From Paramecium sonneborni (taxonomy: Eukaryota; Ciliophora; Oligohymenophorea; Peniculida; Parameciidae), in NCBI GenBank assembly GCA_905182985.1, contig CAJJDN010000005.1, positions 923,240 through 987,239 on the forward strand: DNA of 64,000 nucleotides. The letters run 5' to 3'. Below, piece after piece: positions 1-11,643 of the stretch. A program made the translations under genes and the position numbers. Each line of letters begins with the position of its first letter. The stretch's first letter is position 1. Below the pieces are notes generated by a model. That model was not told the origin of the DNA. It was given only the letters and a program-made list of their open reading frames with translations, and searched no databases.

Positions 1-547
1 CTCAAGTTCTCCAAATCTATTGTGTAAAATTGTTTCAAATCATTTCTAATAATAATCCATAGGTACCTTAAATATATATAAAGCAGATTTTACAATAATT
101 AATTTTGAGTATCATTCCATCATCTAAAAATAAAAAGTTTGTTTAAAATTTGGATTTCGAACCGTTAATTTGTTCAATATTGGAATGGCTTTTAAACATC
201 CCTATTTCAATAAAGATAACTGAATATCAAATGTTTGATGAAAAATTAACATTTAGGAATCATGATGTTATGGAATTAGTTCTTAATTATTTATATATTT
301 GCCATGTAATGATGAAACAATAATTGATTACTACATTATATACACTAACTAGAAACAATAAGGAAAATTAATTATTTCTATTATCCAACAAACATTTTTT
401 GTGTACTTTTCCAAAGTTTTTAATGGGACTTTAAGATTAAGAACTACTTGATATAGATGAGGATTAGAATTCATTATCAAAATCAGTATAAATTTTTATT
501 AATGCAAGATATATGATACAAGTTTAAAATTGATATCAACAGTGTTT
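1..547. other. Unassigned left edge, no supportable gene
   Basis: I could not find a frame with a start codon and gene-like composition here. The frame of the following degenerate gene is open back to about 484, where a TGA precedes it. The stretch may contain 5' exons of that gene. Confidence 0.3.
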
Positions 548-1916
548 ATGAATTAACTTCAAAATGGCAAAATTGATATGTTATTCTAGTGGCTTAAATT
601 AGTTGAATTAGAGCAAATCAAATAGAAAAATGATGATCTTGATGGTTTCAAAGATGCTAGAACTCCAATTTAATTTATTAGACAAATGATTACTTATATT
701 TTCAATAACCTTCTTAAAAGTTCCATATTAAATACATCTTAATTGACAAATGAATAATTATGGAAAGGATTTCATTTATTTATTGCTGCTTTTTTAGCTA
801 TTATCTCCAAAGATCTAATTCAATAAGATTTTAAGATATCTAAATTAGTAGGCAAAAAAGTATTATAAAGTCCGCAAATTTTAATGATTATACGTAAATA
901 TGTGCATGAATATAGAAATGTTTTAAAATTCGTAATGGATTGACTACCAATTTTGTTCGAAAATAGTATAAATTGTTAATTTTTTGTACAGTTAGACAAT
1001 ATCTATGAATTTGGATATTATAAAGCCAAGCATAAATTTTAAATGCAGTGAATTTGTAATTTGGTTAAATCAGCTTTTCAAAAAGATTTTGAGTAATGAA
1101 AAAGATAATATATTTTTAATGAGAATAATTTAGACACTAATTTGTTATTATCAACATTATATAGTGACATAAAATTTTGGATAATAATAATTAGAAGAGA
1201 TTCAGTAGTTATTAAAAGCTTATAGACATTTAATGTAAAGTTTGATCTGTGGAAGTTAATAATTTAAGAATCTGAAACATATTCCAATGGATACAGAATA
1301 GTAAATAACTTTGAGTCATTATTTTTACATAGAGTCTTAGATGAAATTAATAAATTAGATTAAATAAAAGCTTTAAAAAGATCATCATGCATCTCATGAT
1401 TCCTTCTTCAATTTATATGCTCTTTAAGAATTGATTGCTTATATCTAACAACAATTACAGGAATATTATCTTAGTTTGTTTAAGTTATGTCAAATATATG
1501 GCAAAAAATCATAAATATTTATTTGGAACTTTTGTTATGAGCTTATCAGAATGAAGAAACAAGAAGATGATGTTGGAGAATCATGTTTTTTAACCTTTAT
1601 CAATTAGCCAGATATTATTCATGATATTGTAGAGAGTGACGAAATGATTGTCTATTATTATGATTGCCCAAACATTGTGAATATGAAACAAAAATCACAA
1701 TTAAAATTGAATGATTTGATAAGATGGGCAAACCTTTTGATTTAATAATAAGAACATGAATAGATTGTGTAATACTAGGAATAGTATTCTAGATAGAGTC
1801 AAATTCTATTAAAAGATGTAACTAAGACTTTAGATAGATATAACTTGATCCAATTATAAAACTATGAAATTTTTGAATAGGAGAAATTAAAATATGATTA
1901 ATCTAAAACATTATGA
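548..1916 (+). pseudogene. Degenerate protein-coding gene with in-frame TGAs
   Basis: Reading from the ATG at 548 with TAA/TAG as Gln gives gene-like protein, including a Gln/Lys-rich stretch and a hydrophobic stretch containing FHLFIAAFLAIISKDL. TGA codons interrupt the frame at 941, 1049, 1097 and 1397. Around 1330-1390 the coding sense moves by one base into the frame that ends at the TGA of 1914-1916. That last frame contains KDHHASHDSFF, then GKKSQIFIWNFCYELIRMKK and VYYYDCPNIV. One 25-nt GT...TAG segment at about 1330-1354 would correct the frame, but it begins GTC rather than the usual GTA, and no intron of normal size removes the TGAs at 941, 1049 or 1097. I read it as a decaying gene. 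Family not recognised. A real gene with unusual introns is less likely. Confidence 0.45.
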
Positions 1917-2166
1917 TTTATACAAATTGATTTTAATTTCATATTCCACCCCAATTTTTGGAGTTTTCATTGAATTCCCATACTATTAAATATTATATAA
2001 AATATACATCTTATATAATGTCGGATGGAATGCGAGAAATAGATCATTATCAATAAAACTATTGATTCAATAGTGATTTGTATTATAATCAATCCAGTTT
2101 GATTAAGTGATTCACAAACAATATCACTGATCACTTTTTCAGATTCAGGGTAGATGTTAAACTAAT

Positions 2167-2594
2167 TCATTTAATATGCCATATATCCATACACCAAAAT
2201 TCTTGTGAATAAAACCCACAATAATGTCCAAAAATATCCCTAGTCTTACACATACATTACCTATGAATCTTCTATGAATTCTTTGCATCGATTGAATAAA
2301 ACCCAAATATTGAACACAAAATCCAAAATATATTACCTATCAATAAAGCTCCAATCATATAGGCATATGATAAGCATTTGTCATAATATTAGAAAAACTA
2401 AAATCCATGTTATATACTATCATAACTCAACATCACCTATAATTCAAATTTATTCTTACTGCTATAAAAGTGTTCGCCCCTTATACAAATTATATTCTTT
2501 TCTCTACTATTGCATTAAATGAAGATGAATCAGGTGGCACTATATAGTTCTCCTATATGTGTCTTATTATAAATGGTTTTTAAGATGTATTCAT
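2167..2594 (-). CDS. Small membrane protein, hypothetical
   Basis: Two exons separated by a 23-nt GTAAG...TAG intron give exactly 135 codons (134 aa). The N-terminus begins MNTSQKPFIIRHI. After the intron there is a hydrophobic segment, SYAYMIGALLIGNIFWILCS, that can span a membrane, followed by a Cys/Trp/His-containing tail (CMCKTRD, then FWCMDIWHIK). There is no recognisable domain. It is convergent with the degenerate gene on its left. The start is the first in-frame ATG after a poor, AT-rich upstream stretch. Confidence 0.55.
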
Positions 2595-2809
2595 ATTATT
2601 TTATATATATATTTGTAATTTTACTTTAAAATTTTCATAATCACTTTCTAATAGTTTTTATTATTATAAGATCCTATCACAGGAATAGCTCTTATATAAA
2701 TATCCAGCTGTTATTATATTTTATAATTATGCTATTTCTTTTTTTTTGATTACCTGAAATCTTTAATGGAGAATTTTTTCCCTCTTAAAAATTTACATTG
2801 CTATAATAT

Positions 2810-3893
2810 CAATGTGAAATATTCGTTTCAGTAAATTAATATCTGATTTACTTTAAAATTTTTTAAGATTAATCTCCAGTGTGAGTCTTATTTTTTCATT
2901 ATTTATTCCATACGAAATGCCTCTCTAAATGGATGAATGCATATAAAGCATGATATTATGATAGCACTATCATGAAGTAGTAGATCAGAAATTATATTAT
3001 TAAATTTGAAACCATACATTGATGAGACAAAACAACAAAAATCTTAAGCTTCTTTATTATACTCTTCAAGATACATTTAAGCCGTAGAATATATTAGTAT
3101 AAAAGAAAAAGTAAAATAATTAATTAATGAAGGAAAAATTTTACCTTGCATTTAAAAATGAATTGGATTTGATCCAAAAACTATAGTTATACCCATTGCT
3201 AAAATAAATTACCATATGGACAGACAACTTATTGGAGAATTAATAGCTTTCAGTACAGGAAAAATTATTAAAAGAACTGTCTAGTAATTAATATAATTTC
3301 GAGAGAATTATACAAGATTGTTGTAATAATTTAGGAGAACAAAATAATTTGAATCTTCTTTGTTTATTAACATTAGTTTTTGGTTTAATTGTTCCAATTA
3401 AATTGATTGAAGATGAAAACATTGGATACATTATCGAAAGATACTATTGTACAATATTTTATTATTATAAATTTAGGCTAACATTCAAACACCATCAAAT
3501 TATTGGTTTCTTTGTTCAAAAAATTTAGATTCAATAATTTATTGATTCTTTTACCTACTATTTATGACTAAGAAATCAATTATGTTACATAATCAATCAA
3601 GATTAATTTATTTGATAGAACTTATGTGACAATTTAGAATTTAATTCAAGAATATAAATAAAATGTATGATGTATCAATCATTTATTAGAAATAATAAGA
3701 TTTCTTTGCTTAAATTATTTAGTAATCTTAAGACTTAGAAATATATTCATCAAATTAAATGCATTTATCTTTAATAAAATAAATAAAAAAATTCATTGAA
3801 TATGAAATATAAGAATTTGCAGATAAATATGTGGATCTAGAACTAAATGATTATTATGATTCAATTTCAGTGTTTAAAAATGTCAAAGTGGTT
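2810..3893. repeat. Direct duplication, copy 1 (1,084 bp), ends at the N
   Basis: Identical to 3895-4978, with a single N at 3894 between the copies. It contains the 5' half of the AlbA_2 gene, which would start at 3022 here, cut off at the N. Only copy 2 is continuous with the rest of the gene. Most likely an overlap between two contigs that the assembler failed to merge. Confidence 0.95.
3022..3893 (+). other. Redundant 5' copy of the AlbA_2 gene (assembly duplicate)
   Basis: Base-for-base the same as 4107-4978, including both small introns. It stops at the N without the AlbA_2 domain itself. It should not be counted as a second gene. Confidence 0.85.
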
Positions 3894-3894
3894 N

Positions 3895-4978
3895 CAATGT
3901 GAAATATTCGTTTCAGTAAATTAATATCTGATTTACTTTAAAATTTTTTAAGATTAATCTCCAGTGTGAGTCTTATTTTTTCATTATTTATTCCATACGA
4001 AATGCCTCTCTAAATGGATGAATGCATATAAAGCATGATATTATGATAGCACTATCATGAAGTAGTAGATCAGAAATTATATTATTAAATTTGAAACCAT
4101 ACATTGATGAGACAAAACAACAAAAATCTTAAGCTTCTTTATTATACTCTTCAAGATACATTTAAGCCGTAGAATATATTAGTATAAAAGAAAAAGTAAA
4201 ATAATTAATTAATGAAGGAAAAATTTTACCTTGCATTTAAAAATGAATTGGATTTGATCCAAAAACTATAGTTATACCCATTGCTAAAATAAATTACCAT
4301 ATGGACAGACAACTTATTGGAGAATTAATAGCTTTCAGTACAGGAAAAATTATTAAAAGAACTGTCTAGTAATTAATATAATTTCGAGAGAATTATACAA
4401 GATTGTTGTAATAATTTAGGAGAACAAAATAATTTGAATCTTCTTTGTTTATTAACATTAGTTTTTGGTTTAATTGTTCCAATTAAATTGATTGAAGATG
4501 AAAACATTGGATACATTATCGAAAGATACTATTGTACAATATTTTATTATTATAAATTTAGGCTAACATTCAAACACCATCAAATTATTGGTTTCTTTGT
4601 TCAAAAAATTTAGATTCAATAATTTATTGATTCTTTTACCTACTATTTATGACTAAGAAATCAATTATGTTACATAATCAATCAAGATTAATTTATTTGA
4701 TAGAACTTATGTGACAATTTAGAATTTAATTCAAGAATATAAATAAAATGTATGATGTATCAATCATTTATTAGAAATAATAAGATTTCTTTGCTTAAAT
4801 TATTTAGTAATCTTAAGACTTAGAAATATATTCATCAAATTAAATGCATTTATCTTTAATAAAATAAATAAAAAAATTCATTGAATATGAAATATAAGAA
4901 TTTGCAGATAAATATGTGGATCTAGAACTAAATGATTATTATGATTCAATTTCAGTGTTTAAAAATGTCAAAGTGGTT
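3895..4978. repeat. Direct duplication, copy 2 (1,084 bp)
   Basis: Exact copy of 2810-3893. The sequence continues uninterrupted past 4978 into the AlbA_2 coding region, so this copy is the one to keep when annotating the gene. Confidence 0.95.
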
Positions 4979-6079
4979 AGAAATAAAGAAGACTTGGTGA
5001 ATAGAAAATTATTCATATAAAATGAATTGATACATGTTCCTGAAGATGAATCTATAGAATATAAAGAGATGATCAATTTAGAAGTAAAAAATTAGTTTAT
5101 TGTTAAAAAAACTGTTACTGCATTTATGAACTAGAAAGGAGGAGCTTTATTCATTGGAATTAAAGACTCATTCTTAGTAAGAGGGTTTTATATTGGAAAT
5201 AATATTTATTATTTTAGGTAACTACTTTGGGAAGAATGCTTAGATATGATTCATCCAAATTTAATAGCCGATAAATAGATACACGTGGAACTAATACCAG
5301 TCTATTCATATGAAGGAATTCAACTTGAGGGATATTACATAATTAAAATAGAATTAATTAGAGAATAAAATTCTATATATGTTTATACCTTTGGAGAATT
5401 GATTGAACATCATTAATAATGTGAAGCTATATTTTGTTTTAAAAGATATGGAAATAAATCAAAAGCTGTTAGACATAATCATTTAAAATAATTAATTAAA
5501 ATTCTTAATTACAATCAAAATATGTTAGATTATGATAGGAATGGAAGAAACCTTTTTATTGAAGGTAGAATGAAAAATTAAAGATTTACAAATTAATCTT
5601 CAAAAGAAAGATTCAATGAAAATTAAAGTTAATATAAAAAAGATTTATAAATAAATAATCAACTATTATTATAGAGGAAATCAAGTGAAAATCTAGATGA
5701 ATATTCATAATCTTATCCAAATATTGATTTGGCAAATTTTAATTTTCAAGTTGATTATTCATTGAATTAAATTCAAGAATGGAAAAGTTGGATTGTTTTT
5801 CGCAAATTGAAATCAAATTTTTTTAATTAATTGATCAACATATTAAAAACACTTTAGGATATTTATGTTCAAGATATATTGAAATATAAGTTGTATTTAA
5901 AAATAAAAAGTTAATAAATTAAATTAAAAAAAATTAGGCTAACTAAAAAATTAATTGTTATTAGATTAATATTAATAATTTAGAAAAATAAATTATTAGA
6001 TATTGAGACAAACGCTAACAAAAAAAAAGGTTGGCTAATACGTGGTTGTATTAATTATAAAAATAAACCTTATAGATGA
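4107..6079 (+). CDS. Schlafen AlbA_2 domain-containing protein
   Basis: Three exons, with introns at 4534-4561 (28 nt) and 4750-4774 (25 nt), give 639 aa. Residues about 300-360 carry the Schlafen/divergent AAA (AlbA_2) signature: ESIEYKEM, then TVTAFMNQKGGALFIGIKDS. In this family the ExxExKE and GGxLxIGI elements form a nucleic-acid or nucleotide-binding fold. The rest is helical, Leu/Ile/Lys/Asn-rich, with a basic Gln/Asn-rich tail. The start chosen is the ATG five codons after an in-frame TGA. Oddly, after the TGA at 6077-6079 the same frame stays open for 167 further codons. A possible 28-nt intron (6048-6075) would instead give a stop at 6156-6158, so the 3' end is uncertain. The precise substrate cannot be inferred. 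Confidence 0.7.
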
Positions 6080-6583
6080 ATAAAATTAATTTTTTATAAT
6101 AGATAATTTAACCTGGATCAATTTGATGATTTCCTTCAATATTCACTTCTCCTACTGACTGATATATATATATATATATAAAATATTTTACTTATCAATA
6201 TCATAGTTGCATCTAAGACAATCCATATACAATTGAAAAATTACGATAAAGAAGAATTTATTGAAAATTTAAAATGTTTATTGAATATAAAAGGAGAAAG
6301 AATTTAGTTTACTTATGGACATCCATAAATAATATAAGTTGCTTATAAAGATATTTTTGATTTAGAATAAATTATTTCTGATAACTTAAAATTACACAAT
6401 TTTGAGATCTAAATCAAAAAAGAATGTAAAATTATCGAAGCTAAGCATGTTGAAGATTTGATTTAAATTTATAAATTCATCAAGGAAAATCTTAAGACTG
6501 AAGTTCATTGGAAATTGAGGGAAGCATAAGAATTTGTATCTACAGCTTTGGATGAGTAAACAAATCTAAATATACTAAATTGA
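6080..6583 (+). other. In-frame ORF continuing the AlbA_2 gene beyond TGA
   Basis: The frame of the preceding gene continues 167 codons, from the codon after TGA 6077-6079 to TGA 6581-6583. It has gene-like composition, for example KNYDKEEFIENLKCLLNIKG and HVEDLIQIYKFIKENLK. It has no ATG near its beginning, so it is unlikely to be an independent gene. It may be the true C-terminus behind a point mutation or sequencing error, a read-through product, or a remnant of gene decay. Confidence 0.5.
6161..6181. repeat. (AT)n dinucleotide tract
   Basis: About ten AT units lie inside the ORF that follows the TGA at 6077. In that frame they read as alternating Tyr and Ile. A slippage-prone tract like this could hide a length error. 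Confidence 0.8.
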
Positions 6584-7485
6584 AATATATATACAGTAAT
6601 CATATGATATAACAAATAATTTTTATTTGTCAAATTAAAAAGTCTTAGATAATTAAATGAATCTTGTCAAATTAATAATCATAATAATACAAGAATAAAA
6701 ACAATTTGATAATTTTAGCTATTCAATTTAAAAAAAAATAAATTAAAAAATATGAACAGACTAATATTATTTTTTATTTAAACCTAAAGTTATATAATAA
6801 TAATTTATTCTATATAACCAATAGCAAATCCAATTTTATATATATTATTCCAGATTTCACAAATCTCTGACTGGTAATCAAAGAAAAAAAATTTGAAATA
6901 AACTTTTAGCTGAAATAAAAGTGAAATAAATCATTTAAAACATATTCTACTAATTCACTAAGCCTCTAATTTTGGAAAATATTTATTATCTATCTAAAAG
7001 CTTCAAAAAATATTAATATAAAATTCATCCTACAAAAATATTGAAAAGCCAATTTACTAAATTTTTTATATTATAATTTCTGATTAGGTGGCTTTATAAA
7101 GTTAACAATTAATTTGAATCATAGATGATTAAAATTATTCCTTATCATTGAGGACTCTAATATATCTTTATAATAATATAAAAATATCTTCACATAATAT
7201 TTATGATTGTACGAATAGATAATATTAATTAAGATATTAATTCAAATATTTTTGGTATTCATATTTAAATATTTTTAATAATTACAGAATGCGAAGTATA
7301 ATAAAATTAAAATTAAAATAAACAAATAATAAATAAAATCAGCCATTTTTATAATTTTTTTCTTTTGTATTTTGCATAAATAAATTAATTCCTCAGTCTT
7401 ATTTAAGTGATGTCTGATTAGTATTTACTCCTTTTTTCTCTTATGTAGTCGTATATTTTATCTATTTTCTGAATTTAATTAAATA
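6584..7485. other. About 0.9 kb without a recognisable gene
   Basis: Very AT-rich, with TGA or its complement frequent in every frame. I see no coding pattern, tRNA or repeat. This is long for the otherwise compact gene spacing. Confidence 0.5.
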
Positions 7486-9187
7486 ATGGAATAATAATTA
7501 AATGAATAGGCTCAATCATTGAATATTTAAGAACCGATATATAAAATGACCACTAAATTGATGAAAACTTGTAATCCCAAGTAAGAGAGTTTAAGAAATC
7601 CATGATAGGACTTTAGATAAGAAATTCCTCAAAGACTTCAAAATAAAACCTAGTGAGACACTTGTTACATTGAATAATACTAAATTAGATCCTCATTCTC
7701 CAAAAACTAACAAGGCTATACAAGATTTAAATATATTTCCAAACTAATTAGAACTCTTGTAAAATAAATTCTTTTACATTTAGGGATAAATCAGAGTTTT
7801 AAAAAAATGGAGAATCTTCTGAATTGACAGAAAAGAGATATTGGTTACACTATTTCTAAGTTGCTTAATAAAAAAAGTCTGTGATTTTATAAAGAAATAA
7901 ATATAAACGAGAAGAATGGATAGAAAAATAGTAACGTCCCAAATCGATTTAAACTCTTGATTAAAGCATGAATAGTAGTATCAATATAAGTGAATATGTT
8001 CCTTATAAAAGTCCAACTGAAATGATTGAAAGTTGGATAGATGGCCAAGTGTAATCAAGTGATCGCCAATTATAAAAATTCAATAAACTATAATAAGTAA
8101 ATTTTAATAAACAAATTTTATATAGAAAAGAAAAGAATTAGAAGAATAGAATTAAGAATAATAAGATAAATATAAAGAAAAACTTGAATTAATTTTAGAA
8201 AAAAAAAAAAAAAATAGATTAAACAATTTAAAGTAGATATCATAAATTGCGAGAAAGGATGTATCTAAAAGCTTAGAAATTTCAACAAAAATGAAAACAG
8301 TTATTTAAGAAGAAAAATATAAAAATGCTCAAATGAAGAAATTATAAACTGAATAGAATATTGAAAAAGCGTATTTCTAATAATTAATAAAATTAATAGA
8401 TAAAAAAGAGTTGATCATATTAAACAAACTTATGTTGATGAGTTGGAAGAAAAATAAAAAATTTATGAAGAAAAATTACTTTAAGTTTTGAAAAAAAAAG
8501 GTGAATAAGATTAATAGTTAATGTAACATAGATTAAGAGAGATATAAACAGAGAGAACTCGTAAATAAACAAAAAAAATTAGAAAATCCGATGAATGGTC
8601 TACAAAATTGCCTCAATTAATTAGTAGAAGTGAAGCACAATTTTAAAATGTTTATAACTCAAATTTAGCTTCAGTTATTGAAAAATTTTAGAAAGAAGAA
8701 AAAAACAAACTTAAATAACATAAATTTTAAGAATTAGACAAAGAACACATAGAAGAAATTAAACAAAAAGAGATATAATTTAAAAAAAGATATTCAGATA
8801 AACTTAAAATATTTGAGTAATATATTTTAACTATTAAATAGAGATAAAAGAATGAAAATTGAGGAAAAATTTGCAAAAAAGGATTCATATTTAATTGAAC
8901 ATTAATAAAAAAAAAAGGAAGAATTAGAGGAGAAATTTGATAAAGTTAGAGAATTAAGTGCTGAAAATGAGAGGAGATTCATACATATTAAATAAGAATA
9001 TAACAATAAATGTGATAAATAAATGGATAAAGAGTAAAAGAAATTTAAATAAAATCTTAATCTAATTAAATAAAGAGAATAAATTATTGAGTAGTTAAGA
9101 TATAAAAGATTCTTAGAAAAAAATAAACCTATGACTTAATCTTAAGAAACTATATCAAAACATAATGATAGCAAACTTTAAGCATGA
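7486..9187 (+). CDS. Coiled-coil protein, Gln/Lys/Glu-rich
   Basis: Six exons, with introns at 7581-7608, 7759-7783, 8097-8125, 8371-8399 and 8817-8841 (25-29 nt, all GTA...TAG), give exactly 521 aa. From about residue 150 the sequence is a long charged helix or coiled coil, for example KEKLELILEKKKKN, EELEEKFDKVRELSAENER and KQREQIIEQLRYKR. A short folded element sits before it (RYWLHYFQVAQQKKSV). No family is recognised. The composition suggests a cytoskeletal or ciliary filament-type protein, which is inference. It converges on the uS19 gene 58 bases downstream. Confidence 0.75.
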
Positions 9188-9245
9188 TATGAAGAAAAAA
9201 ATATATATATATAAATTAATTTAATGTACTTTTAAATCCATAACA

Positions 9246-9740
9246 TCAATCTGTGTGTTAAGATCCTTTAGTTGCACCGACACCTGGTTTTCCATGTCTG
9301 GTTGGTTTATAGGTTAATGAAAATTCACCCAAATATCTAAAGTTTAATCATTAAATCATTAGTACCTGCCAATCATATCAAACTTAATTTCAACATTGCT
9401 AAATTGTCTTCCATTATATACTCCAACAATTGAACCTACCATTTCTGGAACAACAATAGTATTTCTTTAATGAGTCTTGACAGGTTTTGGTTTTTCACCA
9501 GGCAATGTTTCCTTCTTGCTTTTTCTAATCTAAATATTAAAATCTAAACATTACCTTTTTCATTAAATTTTAGAAAGCATGCACTTTTTCTCCTTGATTT
9601 GAAATTCTTCTTCTTTATCTGGCTCTGAATTATTCCACTAATTTATCCATAGGTAGTTTAACCAACTCTTCAAGTTAGAGTCCTCTGTATGTGAACTTCT
9701 TAACTCCCTTGAATTGTTTGTCTTATGTTTATTCTGCCAT
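9246..9740 (-). CDS. RPS15: Small ribosomal subunit protein uS19 (RPS15)
   Basis: Three exons, with introns at 9337-9365 (29 nt) and 9530-9554 (25 nt), encode 146 aa, the normal length for eukaryotic uS19. The family's hallmarks are all present in order: [13 protein letters not shown] near residue 12, [49 protein letters not shown] and [10 protein letters not shown] near the C-terminus. uS19 sits in the head of the 40S subunit near the decoding centre. Codon use is GC-richer than its neighbours, as expected for a highly expressed gene. Start and stop are clear. Confidence 0.97.
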
Positions 9741-10062
9741 AATTTGAAAAAATGAAAATTAAAGATTTTAATATATTCCAAAACATCATACATTTTATAA
9801 AACATGTATTTCCCTCAATTTATTAAAATTGAAGAACCAACCGAATTATTCACACTTATATTATCCTTATAAATTTTATTATTTTAAGAATGTTATTAGA
9901 TAGAAAAAGAATTGTTAGTTTATATATATTAACTTAAAAAATAAATAAATAAATAGATTATATAAGCAAACTATACATATTTTAAGTATTTAATTTATTC
10001 TTACTTTTATGATTAGATTGTTTATACTAAAATTTTTATCATATATATTATTTTATTAAAAA
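9741..10062. other. Divergent intergenic region, uS19 / poly(A) polymerase
   Basis: About 320 bases of AT-rich sequence between two outward-facing genes. It presumably contains both promoters. I see no coding pattern and no distinct motif. Confidence 0.5.
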
Positions 10063-11623
10063 ATGAAATAGTTTGTCAGCCCATAGGATATGCTTAATAA
10101 ATTTAGAAATCCTCACGAAATTTATACACAACAAACTGATTTTTATTATGATCCATAAAGCGATGCAAACATACCAAAAATTTTACAAGTATTACTAATT
10201 TTAAGCAAAAGCAATCCATCAATTTTTTTGATGATGAAATAAGTAAAAAAACAAAAGATAAATTAATAGAAGAGTTAAGGTAGAATATTATTCGTTGGTT
10301 AAAGCTTTATTAATCAGTTGAATAAGAATTTGCTGGAGAATTGGCAGTATTTGGTTCTTATAGATTTGGAGCAAATGGAAAAGATAGTGATATTGATTTA
10401 ATTATCTTGGCTCCTCCTTAAATTGATAGAGAACTTCATTTTTTTTAACAATTACCTTCAATTTTGAATTCTAATTCAAAAGTCACAAATTTATATTGTA
10501 TTCAAGAAGCTATGGTTCCTTTAATTCGATTTAAATTTTCAGGTTTATAAAATTTCATACAATAATTTAGGAATACAATTTGATTTGGTATTTGCATGCG
10601 TAAAAAAGATAATGAAACCTCTAAGTTAGAGTGATCCAGTTGATGAAAAATCTAGTAGATCTCTAAATGGATTAAAAGTAAGTGATTACTTTTCAAAATA
10701 TTGTCACTAAAAATCCTATTTATCATTTTTAAAGTTTATAAAAGCATGGGCAATAAATAGAGGAATTTATGGAAATGTAATGGGTTATTTAGGAGGAATA
10801 TCATGGTAAATACTGACTCATAAAATATTTTAATTATATCCAAATTATAGTGTTTAAGGATTAATTGAAAGATTCTTTTACATTTTTTCCTAATGGAAAT
10901 GGAATGAATTACCTGTTGTTATCTAAAAATGTGATGAAATTTGGAGGAATTCTCTCTTTGAATAATAGCAAAAGTAACATAATGTAATGACAATTTTAAC
11001 TCCTGTTTATCCATATATTAATTCGGCATATAATGTTTCAAATTGTACTTTTACTATTATTGAAGAATAATTAAAATTAGCAAATATTATTATGCAGAAA
11101 ATTTGCCTATCTGAATTATAATGGGTATAAATACAAACTTAAAATAGTCTGATTTACTAAAAAAAATTTAATTTTTTGATATATATTATACATATTTGTA
11201 AATACGAGCATTGTCTAAGAATATAGATGATTTAATTCAATGGAAGAGTCATATTGAGTCTAAATTGAGAAAGTTAAATAAAATGTTAGATGAAGGTGAT
11301 GTTAATAAAGCAATAGAATTTCATCTTTATCCAAAAAGTTTCTAAACAGATTATGTATAAGGAGATGAAAATGATATTCCTGGATCCCTCTTTAATTTTA
11401 GTGAAAGTTTTTTTTATGGGATTAGAATTAAGGATGAAGAATTAGTAAAAGAAAAACTTGATATTGAAAATATCATTCGATAATTTTGTGATTGTCTAGA
11501 AGGATAGAAACCATATTTTAGAGTTCCAGAAAACCTCAATTTAGAAATCAAAGTAATTTTATTCTATAAATATAGTCATTACATAAAGATTAAATTCCCA
11601 AAAAAATAAAATCTGAATTGTGA
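10063..11623 (+). CDS. PAP: Poly(A) polymerase
   Basis: Five exons, with introns at 10189-10211 (ends AAG), 10543-10570, 11198-11226 and 11553-11575, give exactly 485 aa. The nucleotidyltransferase signature is FGSYRFG followed by SDIDLI, with the two catalytic aspartates. The third carboxylate is in GIQFDLVFA. The central domain shows FIKAWAINRGIYGN, YLGGISW and IFSQWKWNELPV, and a C-terminal RNA-binding region contains FFYGIRIKDEE. The enzyme adds poly(A) to mRNA 3' ends in the nucleus. It is somewhat shorter than animal PAPs, which have long regulatory tails. The last intron is needed to reach a stop; without it the frame runs on antisense to the next gene. Confidence 0.93.
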
Positions 11624-11643
11624 TGTCCTACTTAATATATATA

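Noticed and set aside
2810..4978. Genuine tandem gene duplication
   Set aside because: Exact identity over 1,084 bp with an N exactly at the junction, and the same pattern at all four Ns in the window, points to unmerged contig overlaps.
6161..6181. TATA-box promoter
   Set aside because: The AT run lies inside a long open frame and is a simple dinucleotide tract, so it does not by itself mark a promoter.
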